Shown here: positions 48,955 through 61,177 of the stretch, in pieces
How positions within the stretch are numbered: the stretch's first letter is position 1
How the letters are laid out: each line of letters begins with the position of its first letter
Origin: Ditylenchus dipsaci
Taxonomy: Eukaryota; Nematoda; Chromadorea; Rhabditida; Anguinidae
NCBI GenBank assembly: GCA_004194705.1
Contig: SADC01001204.1
Location: 3,119,673 to 3,183,672 of the forward strand
Direction: 5' to 3'
DNA: 64,000 nt
Notes under the pieces: model-generated
Told to the model about the DNA's origin: nothing
The model's database searches: none
Seen by the model: the letters and a program-made list of their open reading frames with translations, nothing else
Program-made: the position numbers and the translations under genes

Positions 48955-48959
48955 AGTGT

Positions 48960-50230
48960 TGTTGTTCATCAGAAAGCTGAGATAAAGAGATACACGCTGA
49001 TGTAAAAAAGAAATAAATTCATACTTATTTATGTTAAAATAAGGTAAAAATTTCCAATTTAAAACTTTTTTACGACAAAAAGACGCCAGATTTACGACAA
49101 AAGGCGTTAAAACTTCTACCCATGCATCACAAATTAAGAAAACGGGGGAAAATAGATTTGCGAAATATTGTCTCTAGGCTCAGATAAGTTAAGTGCATTA
49201 CCATATGATGGGGTTTTCGTGTAATGAATACAGTAGCAACAACATCTCAAGAGCTAAATTTTTTTGTAATTTAGAAAGTGTTTCGAAATGTTTCTTTCAT
49301 GTTGTTGAGCAGAAAAAATAAATTTAGGTAATAATTTTGACCCGTTTTTCAAAAAATCTGATTATAGGGGTGGATGGACTGAAAATCTTCCCTGTTTTTA
49401 CCGCCTTGAACCGCTCGGTCAAACTTGACCAGGCTATTAGAAAAAATACGGTAATTGAACTTGCCACATGAAATAAAAATTATTCCTTTGAATCTAGTTT
49501 ACTAGAGCTTGTGAATGCCAATTGCCTGGCATGCTCTTCAAGCAAACGGTCACTTTTCTATCGTTTTCAATCGATACTGTAGTCTAGGCCATGTATACGA
49601 TACTATTATTTCTTTAGTTTAACCAAGCTCAATGTGTTATATCTCATAGTTAAGATAAGACAAATCTTAAAAATTGATATCACTTGGAAGATACAGTAGT
49701 TTTAACAATAATTTATTAAAATATGCTTACGATATTTTGCTTTCTACTACGGTCTGAGTCATCATCTCAATTTTAAGACATTGTTGTGGGATTTTATAAA
49801 CTGAAAGTTCTCAGGGTTACGGTATATTTTAAGCTTTTAGGGCTGAAAAGGCTGAGATGTACAATTTGGTACTGTAGAATTTGGATACACAGTCGAACCT
49901 CTCTATAACGGCACCTCTGAATAACGTCGCCTTTTCTATAACGGCACTCTAAGCTTCATTTGGTTGGTCCATAAAGAAAGTAAAGGAATTAGACCTTTTC
50001 TAACAGGCACCTCTCTATAACGGCACGTTGGACGTAGTCCCAACCAATAAAAATTCCTCTATGTAACGGCACACTTTTTTTGCATATGTTTGAAGGCTAA
50101 TATGTTCGAATAACTTAACCTGTCACTTGTATTGCCGCAAAAGCAGCCCTGAATCGACTCCATAGCAGAAAAAGATATTTATGCAAATAATTATATTTTA
50201 TGGTTGAAAGGCTTAGAGGGTCTCTAGCCC
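48960..50230. other. Intergenic; one pogo-like remnant
   Basis: 49890-50070 is a pogo-like element (CAGTCGAACCTCTCTATAAC, several CTATAACGGCAC cassettes) without a clear right end. The rest is AT-rich and unrecognised. Confidence 0.45.
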
Positions 50231-50234
50231 CATC

Positions 50235-50445
50235 CCTTAATGGCGGTATTTTTCGCCTTGGTCCCCATGTTCTTTTTTTGTAAACTTTATGCTTACACAC
50301 TTTTCTTAGGCAAGGGTAGGCCAGCGTATATTAAGACAAACTCAAGCATATCTTAGACTCATGTTTGAGTCTGTCCTAACATTCGCTGGCTAACTCTTGC
50401 TAAACCTAAAAATAACAAAAAAAACAGAGGGAGGAGGGGCAAGGC
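50235..50445. mobile_element. TAGGCCAGCG palindrome
   Basis: CGCCTTGGTCCCCATGTTC, then TTAGGCAAGGGTAGGCCAGC, its inverse, and a closing GGGCAAGGCGAAACC. Clear two-arm copy of the family. Confidence 0.7.
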
Positions 50446-50738
50446 GAAACCGCACCTAACTGCCACCTTTCCCGATAAAGAGATATTGCCAGGGTTTCCC
50501 AATATCGCATGGACACTTGTAAGAATTATGACTGTCGACAAGAAGAAATATATCTGCTTTTACTTGCTTAATTCTCTTTGAGAAAAAATTAAATTACAAA
50601 TAGTAAGTGTTAGTAAAGCTAAAAAGTGAAAAAATATAAAATATAGTTTTATAACTGCAAAACAATTCATAGAATTTAATACAGTCTGTACGGATTTTAT
50701 GTGCAGAATTTTGTAGCAATCAAAAATCGGCTGCTGAA

Positions 50739-53700
50739 ATGGATGAGGAACAAGTATTTGAGTATTCTGACGAGATCGGTGATTATTTTGTTGAGGTTTG
50801 ACTTTTTGAAAAAAAATGAAATTGTTTTTTTAATTGATAAAACCGTGTTTTGCAGAATTTTCCAGAGGAAGAAGAAATGGACCCCAATATGATGCTAAAA
50901 GAAAGTTTTCATGAGGTAGAAGAAGGAATCGGCATTCTTAGAAAACCCAGATCTGTACATCAGTGTAATGAATGCAACAAAATTTTTGTCTCTTTCAAGG
51001 GTAATTTTTTTATTGTTGAACAAAAATGCCTACGCTCTACCGGATGTTTTGAAAATTATTGATATTTTTAAAACAAATACCGTATAACCTCTATTAAACG
51101 GGCATGCCCGTTTAATTTTCAACCCCTAAAAAATCGAAAAAAAAATATTTTGATTTTGAGATTTTTGGGTACCGTATATTCTCGATTAGAACGCCCCTCT
51201 CTAATAGAAGGCCCTTCTTGAGGACCTATATATCAGCATAGAAAAAGAAATTCGCAAATCTGTTTTTGGCGTTTTCTTAGTTAGCACGAGCTCACCTGAT
51301 TCCACTTTTAAAATTTTAGTTGAGCACCCAAAAATCTCAAAATCGAAATATTTTTTTTCCGACTTTTTTAGGGTTGAAAAATAGAAGGCCCGGGCCTTTC
51401 TAATAGAGAATATACGGTACTCAAAAAAATCTAAAAAGCGGAATCAACTAAGATCGAGGTGATCAAGAAAACGCGAAAAACAGATTTGCCAAAATTTTTT
51501 TTGCGCTGAGATATAGGTCCTTGAGGGTGCCCGTTTATTAGAGGGTGTCCGTTTATTGGAGGGTGTTCGTTTAATAGAGGTTTTACGGTAAGTCTTGTAG
51601 CTTTTAGAGAACAGGTGTTTTTTGAAAAAATGCCTTGAAAGTTTTTTTGGGGGGTTGTTGTTATATTGCAATTTTTTATATAATTTTAATTCCAAAACGA
51701 CGGTTTCGACGGTCATTTGCATTGAATCGCAAAATTAAGGTAGGTTCTGACAGTAAAGCAGTGCAAGAAATAATTCAAATCCTCTACTTGATAGTTTTTA
51801 TGCCTTAGCAGTCAGTGAACACACCAAAAGTGAAGTCAAAAATAGGGTGTGCACCCAGCAGTACTCGAACCTGTCGCCTATAAAGTCACCCGTTTAAATT
51901 CAAAAATGACTTGCTCCTCCTGTAGTTTTTCAATTCTTTATCCTTGTTATCCAAACGTTTTGGCCTACGGGCCCGAGATCTTAACATATTTGATTTAAAG
52001 TCGCTTACTGACTTTCCAATGAGACCAAACTTCCCGAGCGAGTGAAAAACGAGCTCGCAATTTTTTTTTGCGAATAAAATCGCACTTTGACAAAAATGAC
52101 TACACGTTCATCAAACACAACCTTCTGCTGGAATACAGTGGGCGCTCGATATAACGTCCCGAAAAAAATTCTTATTTTGGCCAGACTACAGCGTATTCTC
52201 GAAAAAACTACGCTCGATATAACGTCCGCTCGTTATAACGTCTCATTTTGGCCGGTCCCTTTAGGGACGTTATTTCGAGCGTCGACTGTATGCCGATCTC
52301 TTCAAAATTACGGGAGTGGAACAAGAATCTGAAAAAACATAAATTCCATGAACAGATGAAACTAAACCCATTGATGATGAATTAAATTTGTTTTTGAATG
52401 ACTTTGATTGAACTGTTATGGTTGCTCAATAAATATTTTCAGCGGCTGAGGGTTGAATATTTTCAGGCATGTTACACATAATGTTACACACTGTTTCGAC
52501 TAATTAGTCGAAATATCATAAGAATCTCATAAGGAGAAGAAATAAGGTCAAAAATTTTCAAAAAGTCGAAGTTACTGTGTAACAGCCCTGAACATTTTCA
52601 ATTTCCACGGTTTTCGCGGAATTCTGTGTAATCCCACGTGGAATTATACGATTGACAATTCCAAGTGGAAAGTAACAACCCTAGTGAAATCGAACTTTGA
52701 CGAAAAATGACTAAATGTCCTTTATTTTAAAATTTCGAGTTCCGAGCCCTGACATATTATAATCTTTAAAGGTTTTTACAGTTCATATTTAAGGACTTCA
52801 ACAGCATGCCATAATTCACACAGACCAAAAGCCTTTTGCTTGTGACGTATGCGGCAAAGCTTTCCGGTTCAAGTCCAATTTATTCGAGCACAGGTCAGTG
52901 CACTCTGGCCTCATTCCGCATGCATGTCCTAGATGTGACAAGACGTGTCGGTTAAAAGGCAACCTCAAAAAACACCTCAAAACTCATGTACAGTCTAAAG
53001 CTGAGCTGGATGAGGCTTGGAAGCCCTTTGCCAGGTAACAAACTAAAAAAAAACCCTCAAAATTCTAATCAAATTTAAATTTGAGTAATCGAAGACTACC
53101 AGCCGACATTCCACAAGATGCAATAATAGTTAGGAGCACAGGTGAGCCCTCTTCCCTATTCACACCACCCAGCAGACCACGGAAGAGAAAGCTAGGCCTG
53201 GGGACTGACTCCAAGATTTGGGTGGAGAAGATCAAGAGAGGAGATATTTTGCCATGCGCTCCAATCAACGAAAAAGTAATTCCTGGCTAGTTAAGGATTG
53301 TTTAAGCATTCTTGGTTTCAGATGCGTAGACTAGCAGACCTTATCAAGAGTGTAGAAGAAAACGGTAGTCCTCTAGAAGATCTATTCATGCTAGCAAGAG
53401 CACTACCATTCGAACGCTTTGACTGCCCTCTTTGCAAATCAGTGTTTATGTCTAGGATGGAGTGCTCCGAACACCTAGAGACTGAGCACCCGATGGCCAC
53501 GTTGCATAGCCCCTGTTTTGTGAGGTATATATATATTCATTACATTCAAGAAAACAGCTGAATTTTTTTCTAAAAATGTTATTATTTCTGCTTTTTCAAA
53601 GATGTAAAAGACAACCTATAAAGTTATTTCAGCCAAAAAAAATTCTCTGTTCACTAAATATAACTCGGCAATATACAATTATCGGTGCTTTTTTGTCTTG

Positions 53701-54517
53701 GTCCCCCTTGTTGATTTTTTCTGATTTTTAGACTAAGGCTTGGTCAGCGTATTTTAGGACGTGATCGAACATATCTTAGATTTATCTTTGATTACTTCCT
53801 AACATACGCTAGCCAACTCTTGCATAATCTTTAGTCTAAAAAATCAGAAAAAAATCAAAAAGGGGGACCAAAGCAAAAAACTCATCTGATCAAAAAATAC
53901 AGGGTGCGGCAAATATGCCGCCGGTTTTGATTTGGCCATAACTTTTTAAATTTTTATTGTTTTCACAAAATCGCAAAAGTGTTAGCCACGTTTTAGCTAG
54001 CCCTTATACTACTAAAAAAATGATCAAATAAAAAACAAAGAAAATTTTGATTGCTGAAAACAATAAAAAGGCAAAAGTAAAAGCAGTCAACGAAAAACAA
54101 AAACTTAATTGGAACACGACATGTATGCTAGCGTCCTCTTGTATATGCTCTCCTCTATCGAATAAAAAAGATCATATCAAATATCATATCATATCCTTAA
54201 AAAAGTTATGGCCAAATCAAAACTGGTGGCGAATTCGTCTCACTCTGTAGGGTATGAAGCTCAATTTTACTTACAAATGTCATTTTTTCTAGATTTGCCT
54301 AAAGTCATTTGCCGACAAAAGTCAATGGAGCAACACGAGAGCTATCACAAAAGGGTTCAGTTGTTGATTGAGCATAGTCATTTACAGGTATTTTGCTATA
54401 TTCTTTTATCTCATCAACCAATAACCGATCTATTTGCAGATTGTTGAGCCCGAAATCCTGCTCCCACATGCAGGGTATGATGATGAGGAGGGGGTGGATG
54501 CTAGTGTGGTTATTTGA
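50739..54517 (+). CDS. C2H2 zinc-finger protein
   Basis: Plus-strand exons: 50739-50795, 50856-51000, 52794-53034, 53086-53275, 53322-53524, 54293-54387 and 54440-54517. Fingers in order: CNECNKIFVSFKGLQQHAII-H (split by an intron), CDVCGKAFRFKSNLFEHRSV-H, CPRCDKTCRLKGNLKKHLKT-H, and a separate CPLCKSVFMSRMECSEHLE-TEH. Between them is a basic stretch (RPRKRKLGLGT) that may be a nuclear localisation signal. The tail is acidic (HAGYDDEEGVDASVVI). One extra base near 54300 shifts the frame between the fifth coding exon and the next. It is likely a nuclear DNA-binding regulator; no orthologue is named. Acceptor TTATGTGCAG at 50704 precedes the start by 34 bp. AATAAA is at 54663. Confidence 0.85.
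51078..51590. mobile_element. ACCGTATT-type element with a second one nested in it (zinc-finger gene intron)
   Basis: Outer: TACCGTATAACCTCTATTAA to AATAGAGGTTTTACGGTA (51078-51590), cassette GGGCATGCCCGTTTAAT with three tandem copies at the right. Inner: TACCGTATATTCTCGATTAG to ATAGAGAATATACGGTA (51170-51419), with a related body but a different cassette (GAACGCCC / GGCCCGGGCC). Confidence 0.8.
52136..52288. mobile_element. pogo-like MITE, cassette GATATAACGTCC
   Basis: TA-flanked CAGTGGGCGCTCGATATAAC to GACGTTATTTCGAGCGTCGA ending CTG. Internal cassettes CTCGATATAACGTCCGC and CTCGTTATAACGTC. In an intron of the zinc-finger gene. Confidence 0.75.
53690..53885. mobile_element. TAGGCCAGCG-type palindrome in zinc-finger gene intron
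   Basis: TTGTCTTGGTCCCCCTTGTT, TTGGTCAGCGTATTTTAGGA, inverse, and AAAAGGGGGACCAAAGC. Confidence 0.6.
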
Positions 54518-54662
54518 CCACAAACTATTTGCTTGTTTTGTTGTATTAATCTAAACTGCTTATTATTGTAGTTGTTTTGGTGTGTGTTTGTGTGTGAGAG
54601 TGAGTAACAATGAGTGTTTGACTAGATAATTAATGTTTTTGTTGCTTATAAAATGTGCATAA

Positions 54663-54668
54663 AATAAA
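54663..54668 (+). terminator. AATAAA polyadenylation signal of the zinc-finger gene
   Basis: Located about 146 bp after the stop codon, on the gene strand. Confidence 0.6.
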
Positions 54669-54769
54669 TTTAACAATTTATATCACCTTCTAGACTCCAA
54701 CCATGTCTTTAACTCTCTCAAAATAGAGAAGATACCTAAGCCCGTAGTAAAGGAGGACAGCATCCACAA

Positions 54770-55360
54770 CGACAACATCATGCCGCTTATGACGTTCTGC
54801 AACTGTTATTTCCGCGAATATCGCATCTGAAAATGTCGCTTTCCCTGATTTATTAATTAAAGTCATTCCGTTAAATCCCTTCTGATTTAGGCCTACAAAT
54901 GTCGTTCCGCAAAAGTCTTGCCGCTAATGAAGGTCCACAAAAGTTGTATCCGCAAAATAAGTCCGCAAAAGTCGTATTTGCAAATGTTCAGCCGTAGATC
55001 ACGCCATGACGTATTTTTTATTAGAAACATGTACTACTAGCCGTACAAGGGAAGGTGGATAAGGAAATTTTTTCAAACAGGATAATCTGGAAGCCTAATT
55101 TAAACCCATGTTGTATCATAAACAATTCGACATAATCTAATATAACAGGTCTGCCAATGGACTTTTATTAAACGAGATACGGTACCCAAGGATTTGTGGC
55201 TCTATTACTCACTTTGGCTCATTTTTCGCCCTGGTCCCCGTGTTAGTTTTTTTGTGGTTTTTTAGGCTTAGGATTAGGCAAGGTTAGGCCAGATGAACTC
55301 AAACATGATTTTCGAATCATATTTGAGCTTAAAAAATCACACAAAGAAACAATGGTGGGC
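54770..55360. mobile_element. CCGCAAATGTCG array and half TAGGCCAGCG palindrome
   Basis: 54785-55000 is a degenerate array of TCCGCAAAAGTCGT-type units, the same motif as 43440-43690. 55235-55350 holds CCTGGTCCCCGTGTTAG and AGGTTAGGCCAG. Confidence 0.5.
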
Positions 55361-55389
55361 AAGATTTGTCTGAGAAACCGAATTAATTC

Positions 55390-55652
55390 AGAAGGCGACA
55401 ATTTTACTTCCTTGAGAAATAGCCACAAGATTGCGAGTCGGCTGTAAGCTACTAAAAATTTGCTGCAAGCAGTCAAGTAGGATCTGCGTGTCCTCAATTG
55501 CCCAGGAAAACTACCACTGCATCTACAAGTACTCTGTCTCAGGTCCTGAAACTACAGCAAATATCAACCAGACTGCTTTTGACCCTAACAAAAAACCAGT
55601 CAAGCCAGAAGCACAAATTATTAAAAAGGGGTCAAAGCTGTTAAAGAGATAG
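55390..55652 (+). pseudogene. Degraded copy of the last exon of the Cys-pattern gene
   Basis: Plus strand, opposite to the source exon (43240-42961). Codons for CPQLPRKTT and SGPETTANINQTAF are recognisable, but frames are broken several times and stops interrupt the start. The copy begins within the exon and carries no recognised neighbouring exon. Confidence 0.8.
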
Positions 55653-55659
55653 TCTCGAC

Positions 55660-57420
55660 ACGAAAAGATCATACCAACTTTTGTGATTTTTAAGTGTGAT
55701 TTCAGAGCTATATTTTGTGGACAACTCGGTGTTGCAATGTCAGACAAACTTGTGCATGATTTAAAGTTAGATTAGCATCGTCCATATCAGAATTTTTAAA
55801 TTCCTTAAAAGTGCCTTAAAGATAGAAACGCAATAGAATCCTAATCAACTTGTTTTTCGATTGTTTTCTTTTCATTTCAATTTTTAAAGCATTTTTTGAA
55901 GAAATTTGCAAACTGCAACACCAAATTCACGCTCATCATGGTTGATTGCATTACCAAGAAACCTTTAAATATAAAACTTAAAGTCAAATTTAAAATACTT
56001 AATTTTTTTCAATTTTTTTTGTCTCGAGGGGAATTCAAAATTTAAATTAATTTAAAATTTAGAAATTGAATCGACCATGCTGAGCACGAATCCGGTGTCA
56101 GAATTCACTTTTTTCTTAGCAGCTACGTCGAAATATCTAATTGCGTAGAATTTTCGCATTCAAAAAATTTTAACTTCGAAATTTGTGGTGATGATGTTTT
56201 AGATATTTAGTAAAATTTTAAAATGGAATGAATTAAGGTTTGGAAAAGGTAAAAATATTTAAAAAATACACCTGAGAGTCCTATTTTAGTATGCAAGAAT
56301 TTTGTAATAACTGGAACTAAAAAAGCTAAATAAACAATTAACAGATTGATTGTGTAAGGTTCTTAAGCGTTGAAAAATTATGAAAAGTTGCATTTTTAAT
56401 TCAACGAAATATTTTTTTTTAATTTGAAATCAGAAATGAGATTTTTTTAAGTTTATCACAAGTCTTGCATTAGTTGCAACAGTATTTATTTACTTATTAG
56501 AAGCAGCAAGTGAGTTTATTTTTATAAAAACGAATTTAGCAAGTGTCCCAAGTTACTTGCAAGTTATTTTTTTAAAAAAGGTTGCAACAGGCGAATATTG
56601 GCGCCTCTTTTCGTTCGTTAGCCTATAAATAACTGTAAATCAGGCAAATAATACATAAAATATAGGGCTGCCAGATTTCTTTTAAAAAAATAAGGACATT
56701 CTAGCGTACTTTGGCAGAAATATGCAATTTTATCTAGTGCTTATTGCTCTTTTGATGCTAAAAAATAAGATTTTGATTAAAATTTTCGAATTTCAACATT
56801 TATAAATAAAGACGTCTGGCGACCCTGATAAAATCCCAAGAAATCGATGCACAGCTTGAATGATACATGACCTTTGGCTAACTTGTTCAGACGGTCAAAT
56901 ACACTCGATCCGTAATTGAGTTTTTTACAAACCGCTTCTATGGTTAAGGTTAACTGCAAAATTTTCAATTTGTCTCGAGACAGAAGGGATTCGAATAAAT
57001 TGTGTTCCGTGCTTCCGTGCTCCAGATTTACCGCATCCCAATCTTGAAATCGTTATAAACCCGCTAAAGTTTTTGTTTTTGAGATACATTTTTGTTGAAC
57101 GATAGCCAAGGTTTCACGCTACAATGTAACGGAGCGTTTTTTTACAAAATTGTGCGAAATGTTCTGATGATCAGTTGAAAATCCGAGGTTTTCACCTTTA
57201 TTTTGGGTAATTACCCAGCTTAAAATCGGTTCACAGCCTCAACGGAGCATAATATCAAAACGATCTTTTTTTTAAAAGACAGCTGAAGTCCTGCGCTACA
57301 ACGGAGCAGAAAGATTTATCAAACTTTATTGGAAAAAACGACAGGAAAAAAATCAAATTTATAAAAAGGTGGGACACACGCTCACGGCGAAAAAATCCCA
57401 CGAAAAAACGCGCAATAATT
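55660..57420. other. Long AT-rich gap, nothing recognised
   Basis: About 1.7 kb with low G+C, oligo-A/T runs and only short motif-free frames. No inverted ends were seen by eye. Confidence 0.5.
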
Positions 57421-57431
57421 AATGACTAAGC

Positions 57432-57828
57432 CAGTGTTTCCAACATTGGCACTGGTACCTGGCATCGGCAATTGCCAGGCTGGTAGCTGGTAGTGGTACC
57501 TGGCACTGGCAGTGACAATGGCAACAAGCGCCAGTGCCACTGCCAGTGCAAGCTTTGCCGGTTTACCACTTTAAATTGCCAGTTTGCCAGCCTAAATTGC
57601 CAGCTTGCCGGCCTGATTGCCAGTTTTTCAGTCTAATTACCAGTTTTGCCAACTGTTAATTTAAAACTGGCAATTTAAACTGGCAAACTGGCAATTAGAC
57701 TGGCAAACTAGCAAAACTGTCAAACTGGCAGTGGCACTGGCACTTGTTGCCAAGGCCAGTTCAGCTGCTAGTGCTAGTTCTGCCCGTTTTGCCAGTGCCA
57801 GTTACCAGTGCCAGTTTTGAAAACACTG
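57432..57828. mobile_element. hAT-like foldback element with CCAGTTTGCCAG units
   Basis: CAGTGTTTCCAACATTGGCA at the left and TTTTGAAAACACTG at the right. Almost all of the interior is inverted arrays of TGCCAGTTTGCCAG / CAGTGCCACTGCCAG units. The flanking octamers GACTAAGC (57424-57431) and GACAAGCC (57829-57836) are alike if one base slipped. Confidence 0.75.
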
Positions 57829-58189
57829 GACAAGCCAATGTATTGAATGAAAAAGGAAAGTATATTTTTTAGAATACATTTTTCCATAAGAGTTACAAAA
57901 CCTATATTTCGAAAAAAAATTGTTTCAAAAACTATCTTTCTGTATTTTTTAGAATAAGTCAAGTTGAGGAATCGCTCATGACAATTAAATTTTTTTCTAA
58001 TTTTCTGAAGTATGCGAAATCCTTTGCCATTTTTCAAATGTTTGTGTTCTTAAGACTCCGTATATATCAGCCAATAAATTTTTAAATTTTAGAATGAATT
58101 TTTAACAATCAATAAAGATAATTAGTTTTGTTTTTATATTACTTTACTAAAAAGATTTTTTTAAGAATGTCAAAATAAAAAGAATCCAT

Positions 58190-58315
58190 TCAAAGGAGAT
58201 GACTCTGACTGCTATCTGCCTGAGGCAGAAGCTCGTTGTAAAGATCAACCTGCAACATTTCCGAAAAATGGATTAGGCTATGGTTGGAATAGAGTTATGC
58301 TCGAACAGTGTCCAG
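58190..58315 (+). CDS. Possible single Cys-rich exon
   Basis: Codons read FKGDDSDCYLPEAEARCKDQ and GLGYGWNRVMLEQCPG before a GTAAAC donor at 58316. Four Cys with a C-P...C spacing suggest an extracellular domain, but no start, acceptor or second exon is clear. Confidence 0.25.
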
Positions 58316-58557
58316 GTAAACAAAAAATTTGCCTTTATTTCCCATTTTGTCTCTTTGGCATAGGCTTATACGCAGAGTCGTCTAGTGTACTTGAGGACGA
58401 ACTCAAACATGCCTTAAATTTTCTAGGGTTTTGTGAAAAATTCTTGATTTGATGCACCTAAGCACAATCCGAAAAACATCAGGATCGATCAATTCAAAAA
58501 ATGTTCCATAAGGTCGCATATTACTGAAAATTAGATATATAATGTGGTTAATTAATG

Positions 58558-58730
58558 CTACAATTAAAACCTCGTTATAACATACCGTCCTGGGACTGAC
58601 CCTTAGGGTATGTTATATCGAGGGGTATGTTACGTCGGGGGTTAATTTAACGGAGTTTATTGTTGAAAGGGCCAACCCTAAGGGTATGTTATATCGGAGG
58701 TATGTTATAACGAAGTTCGACAGTAGAAGC
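58558..58730. mobile_element. pogo-like MITE, cassette CGTTATAACATACC
   Basis: AAAACCTCGTTATAACATAC at the left, GGTATGTTATAACGAAGTTC before ACAG at the right; two further cassette copies inside (GGTATGTTATATCGAGG). CCTGGGACTGACCC replaces the usual CTGGGGACCGG. Confidence 0.65.
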
Positions 58731-59471
58731 GAGGTTCGACCGTAGAAAGACAGTGTGGTGCCAAATATCTGAAGGATCATTAACAACTTTGTCCTTGTAG
58801 TCAACATTGCACAATCGATTGTTATATGACCCCTTGGTAACAGTGGGAAGGGGAAACCAAAGCACAGTCGAGTGCCACCCCAATTTTCGAAGACTTTTGA
58901 AAATTATCTTTTGACAGTGTGGTGCCAAATATCGTATAAATTCTGATTTTGCAATTTGCCTGTTAAAGGGCCTTAGTCACGCGTTCTGGATTGTCCCCCG
59001 CCCATTCAAACGAACTCGAGGGGTGTCGTGTTGACTGGACATAAAAAATGATTATCTCTAGGCAGCATTTTATTTCGACTTCGACCTCGAGCTATTACCA
59101 AAGGGTGATAAACAAAATTGATTATACAATTTTTTCAGCTGCCTGCTGTCGCTTTAATATCACACCAACTAGCTGTACTTGTTGAGGATAATCTAAAATT
59201 GTTGCGGAGCTTTGTTTTTAGCTGTAAAAATCATTTGTTTGTTAGTATTTTTTAGTGTGGGAGTTTTATAAAAATAACTTTGCTTTACTATACAACGGCT
59301 GCCAATTTTCATAAAATAAAATTAGAACTAGTGTCATATTATACCTTTTTTACATTTAGAAAAAAATCAAATTATTATATTAACACAAGTAGCTGCCCAA
59401 AATGGTAAAAATGATGTGGAAAAAGTTAAAGCACTTTAGAGAATTATAAGCTCAGTGCAGTTTGGAAAAAT

Positions 59472-61177
59472 TTATTGTGGCTTCTTCATGCCAGTCATGC
59501 CTGCTGGAGCTTCTTTGCACTGGTCATGGCACTCTTGCTCCGACTTTCCCAGCCCCTTTTCTTGACAGTACTTTAAGCAAGCATCCAATGTGGAAAATTC
59601 AGTTTTCTTACTCATTATTTGCTGTGGCTAAAATAGACTTTTAAAAATATTATGTGTTGACACAAAGTTGTTTTTCACGAAGCTGTTATAAAAGACCATG
59701 GTTTTGGAATGCTGCGGCATTTTAAAATTCTGAGCAAGAGCTTTTTATAGGCAGAGCTGTTTCTAGCCTTCCCGGATTTACATAAAAATCTCGGTTATAC
59801 GCCACCCCAGTTATACGCCTACCTCTGTTATACGCCACCCTCAAGACTGTCTCCTGGATTGCCGTATAGCCAAGAGTAGACTGTATATGTGTTCACACCC
59901 CTCATAAAAAAAGTTGCCTTGGTCGTTCCTAATGATTTTGTTTGCAAAATTTTTGAAATTTGCTTTAGTTAACCCTTTTTTAAACGTTTTTCTTTCAGTT
60001 TTCCTTATTTGTGACTTTTTCACATAGTTCAGCTAACAATGTGTTCTTTTCGACTAACAAAAGATTTTTGCCGTAAAATGAAGAAAAAATGAAATTTGTT
60101 GAAAATAATTTTTTTGTTGAAACTAAAAACATTTTGGAAATTATTACTGTTATTTTTTATTGCAAAACAGCAGGGATGACGATGGCAAATTTAAAAAATC
60201 TGCAAAAAACGGACTAAGGCGACTTTTTGGGAGGAGTGCGAACACAAATACACACTCACCGATTCCGCTTTCTTATTTTATTTTTGTACACGAAAATCTC
60301 GAGATCGACCCAAAATTTGGAAAACTGTGAAATGAAGCTTAGGAACTCTATTAAGGAAATACTGTATGCATAAATACAGGACGTGTCGAGAAATTCCCTG
60401 GTTTTGAAATGGTCATAACTTTTTTCTTTAGCGTTTTTTCGAAATTCTGTTTTAGCCAACCAATTTTTCTCCCCGACAATATTTTTGGTGTATAATGTCA
60501 AACATACTACTTTTGCTTGGTCCACAGAAAGCTGTGTTTTGGCTCTGTTCTGTGAGTGGCTTCTGGGTGTGCAAGGCCCAATCACAAGGGGGTCAAGCGG
60601 AAATCATGGTTTCGACATTAACATCAAAAAAATATTGTCGGCGAGAAAAAAATTTGTTTGGAGAAAACAAAATTTCAGAGCACGCTCTGGAAAAAATATG
60701 ACCATAAAGCCTGTAGACGTATATAGATGTAATTTTTTTTAAATTGTGTTTTTAAACAATTTTTCACTGATTACAATAATTTTGTTTACCAAATTATAGC
60801 TAGGATTCTCAGCTACAATTTGGTATAAAGCATGGATAGAACCCATTTGTAAAAAAATAGACCAAAATTAAAAAATGTAACTCTGTATTGGTCATGAACA
60901 GACCTGTTTGAAAGGGCACTTTTGCTCGCACTCTAGTTTCAGCTCTTCCAAATTATGGACTGGACCTCCGTTGCATTCCTCAACGCATTGCTTTATCCAA
61001 CAGACCTGTAGATCTGCTGGTTGCTCCCTGCATCATGCCGGTGCAACTAGTGGTACACTTCTTGGTCTTTCCATCACTGTCAGTGCTGCAGGAGGTTTTG
61101 CACTCAGGCGCCACTTCGGCACCCACAATAAACGAAACAAAAACAGATAAAATCACAAAAGAAATATAACCATTCAT
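59472..61177 (-). CDS. Secreted protein with three CxxxC...CxxxC helical-hairpin-like modules
   Basis: Two minus-strand exons: 61177-60904 and 59627-59472, joined in phase 0. ATG at 61177 begins the signal peptide MNGYISFVILSVFVSFIVGA. The mature part, about 125 residues, has six CxxxC pairs: CKTSC-10-CTTSC, CVEEC-14-CEQKC and CLKYC-11-CHDQC. A one-base shift between CTTSC and the following CREQPADLQVCWIKQC (near 61040) must be bridged. The spacing CX3C-X(10-15)-CX3C is that of alpha-hairpinin-type two-helix folds stabilised by two disulfides. The stop TAA overlaps AATAAA at 59471-59476. I know no named nematode family with this triple layout, so no function is assigned. Confidence 0.7.

Noticed and set aside
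58190..58315. Kunitz-type inhibitor
   Set aside because: Only four Cys are present and the spacing does not fit the six-Cys Kunitz pattern. I kept it only as a low-confidence Cys-rich exon.
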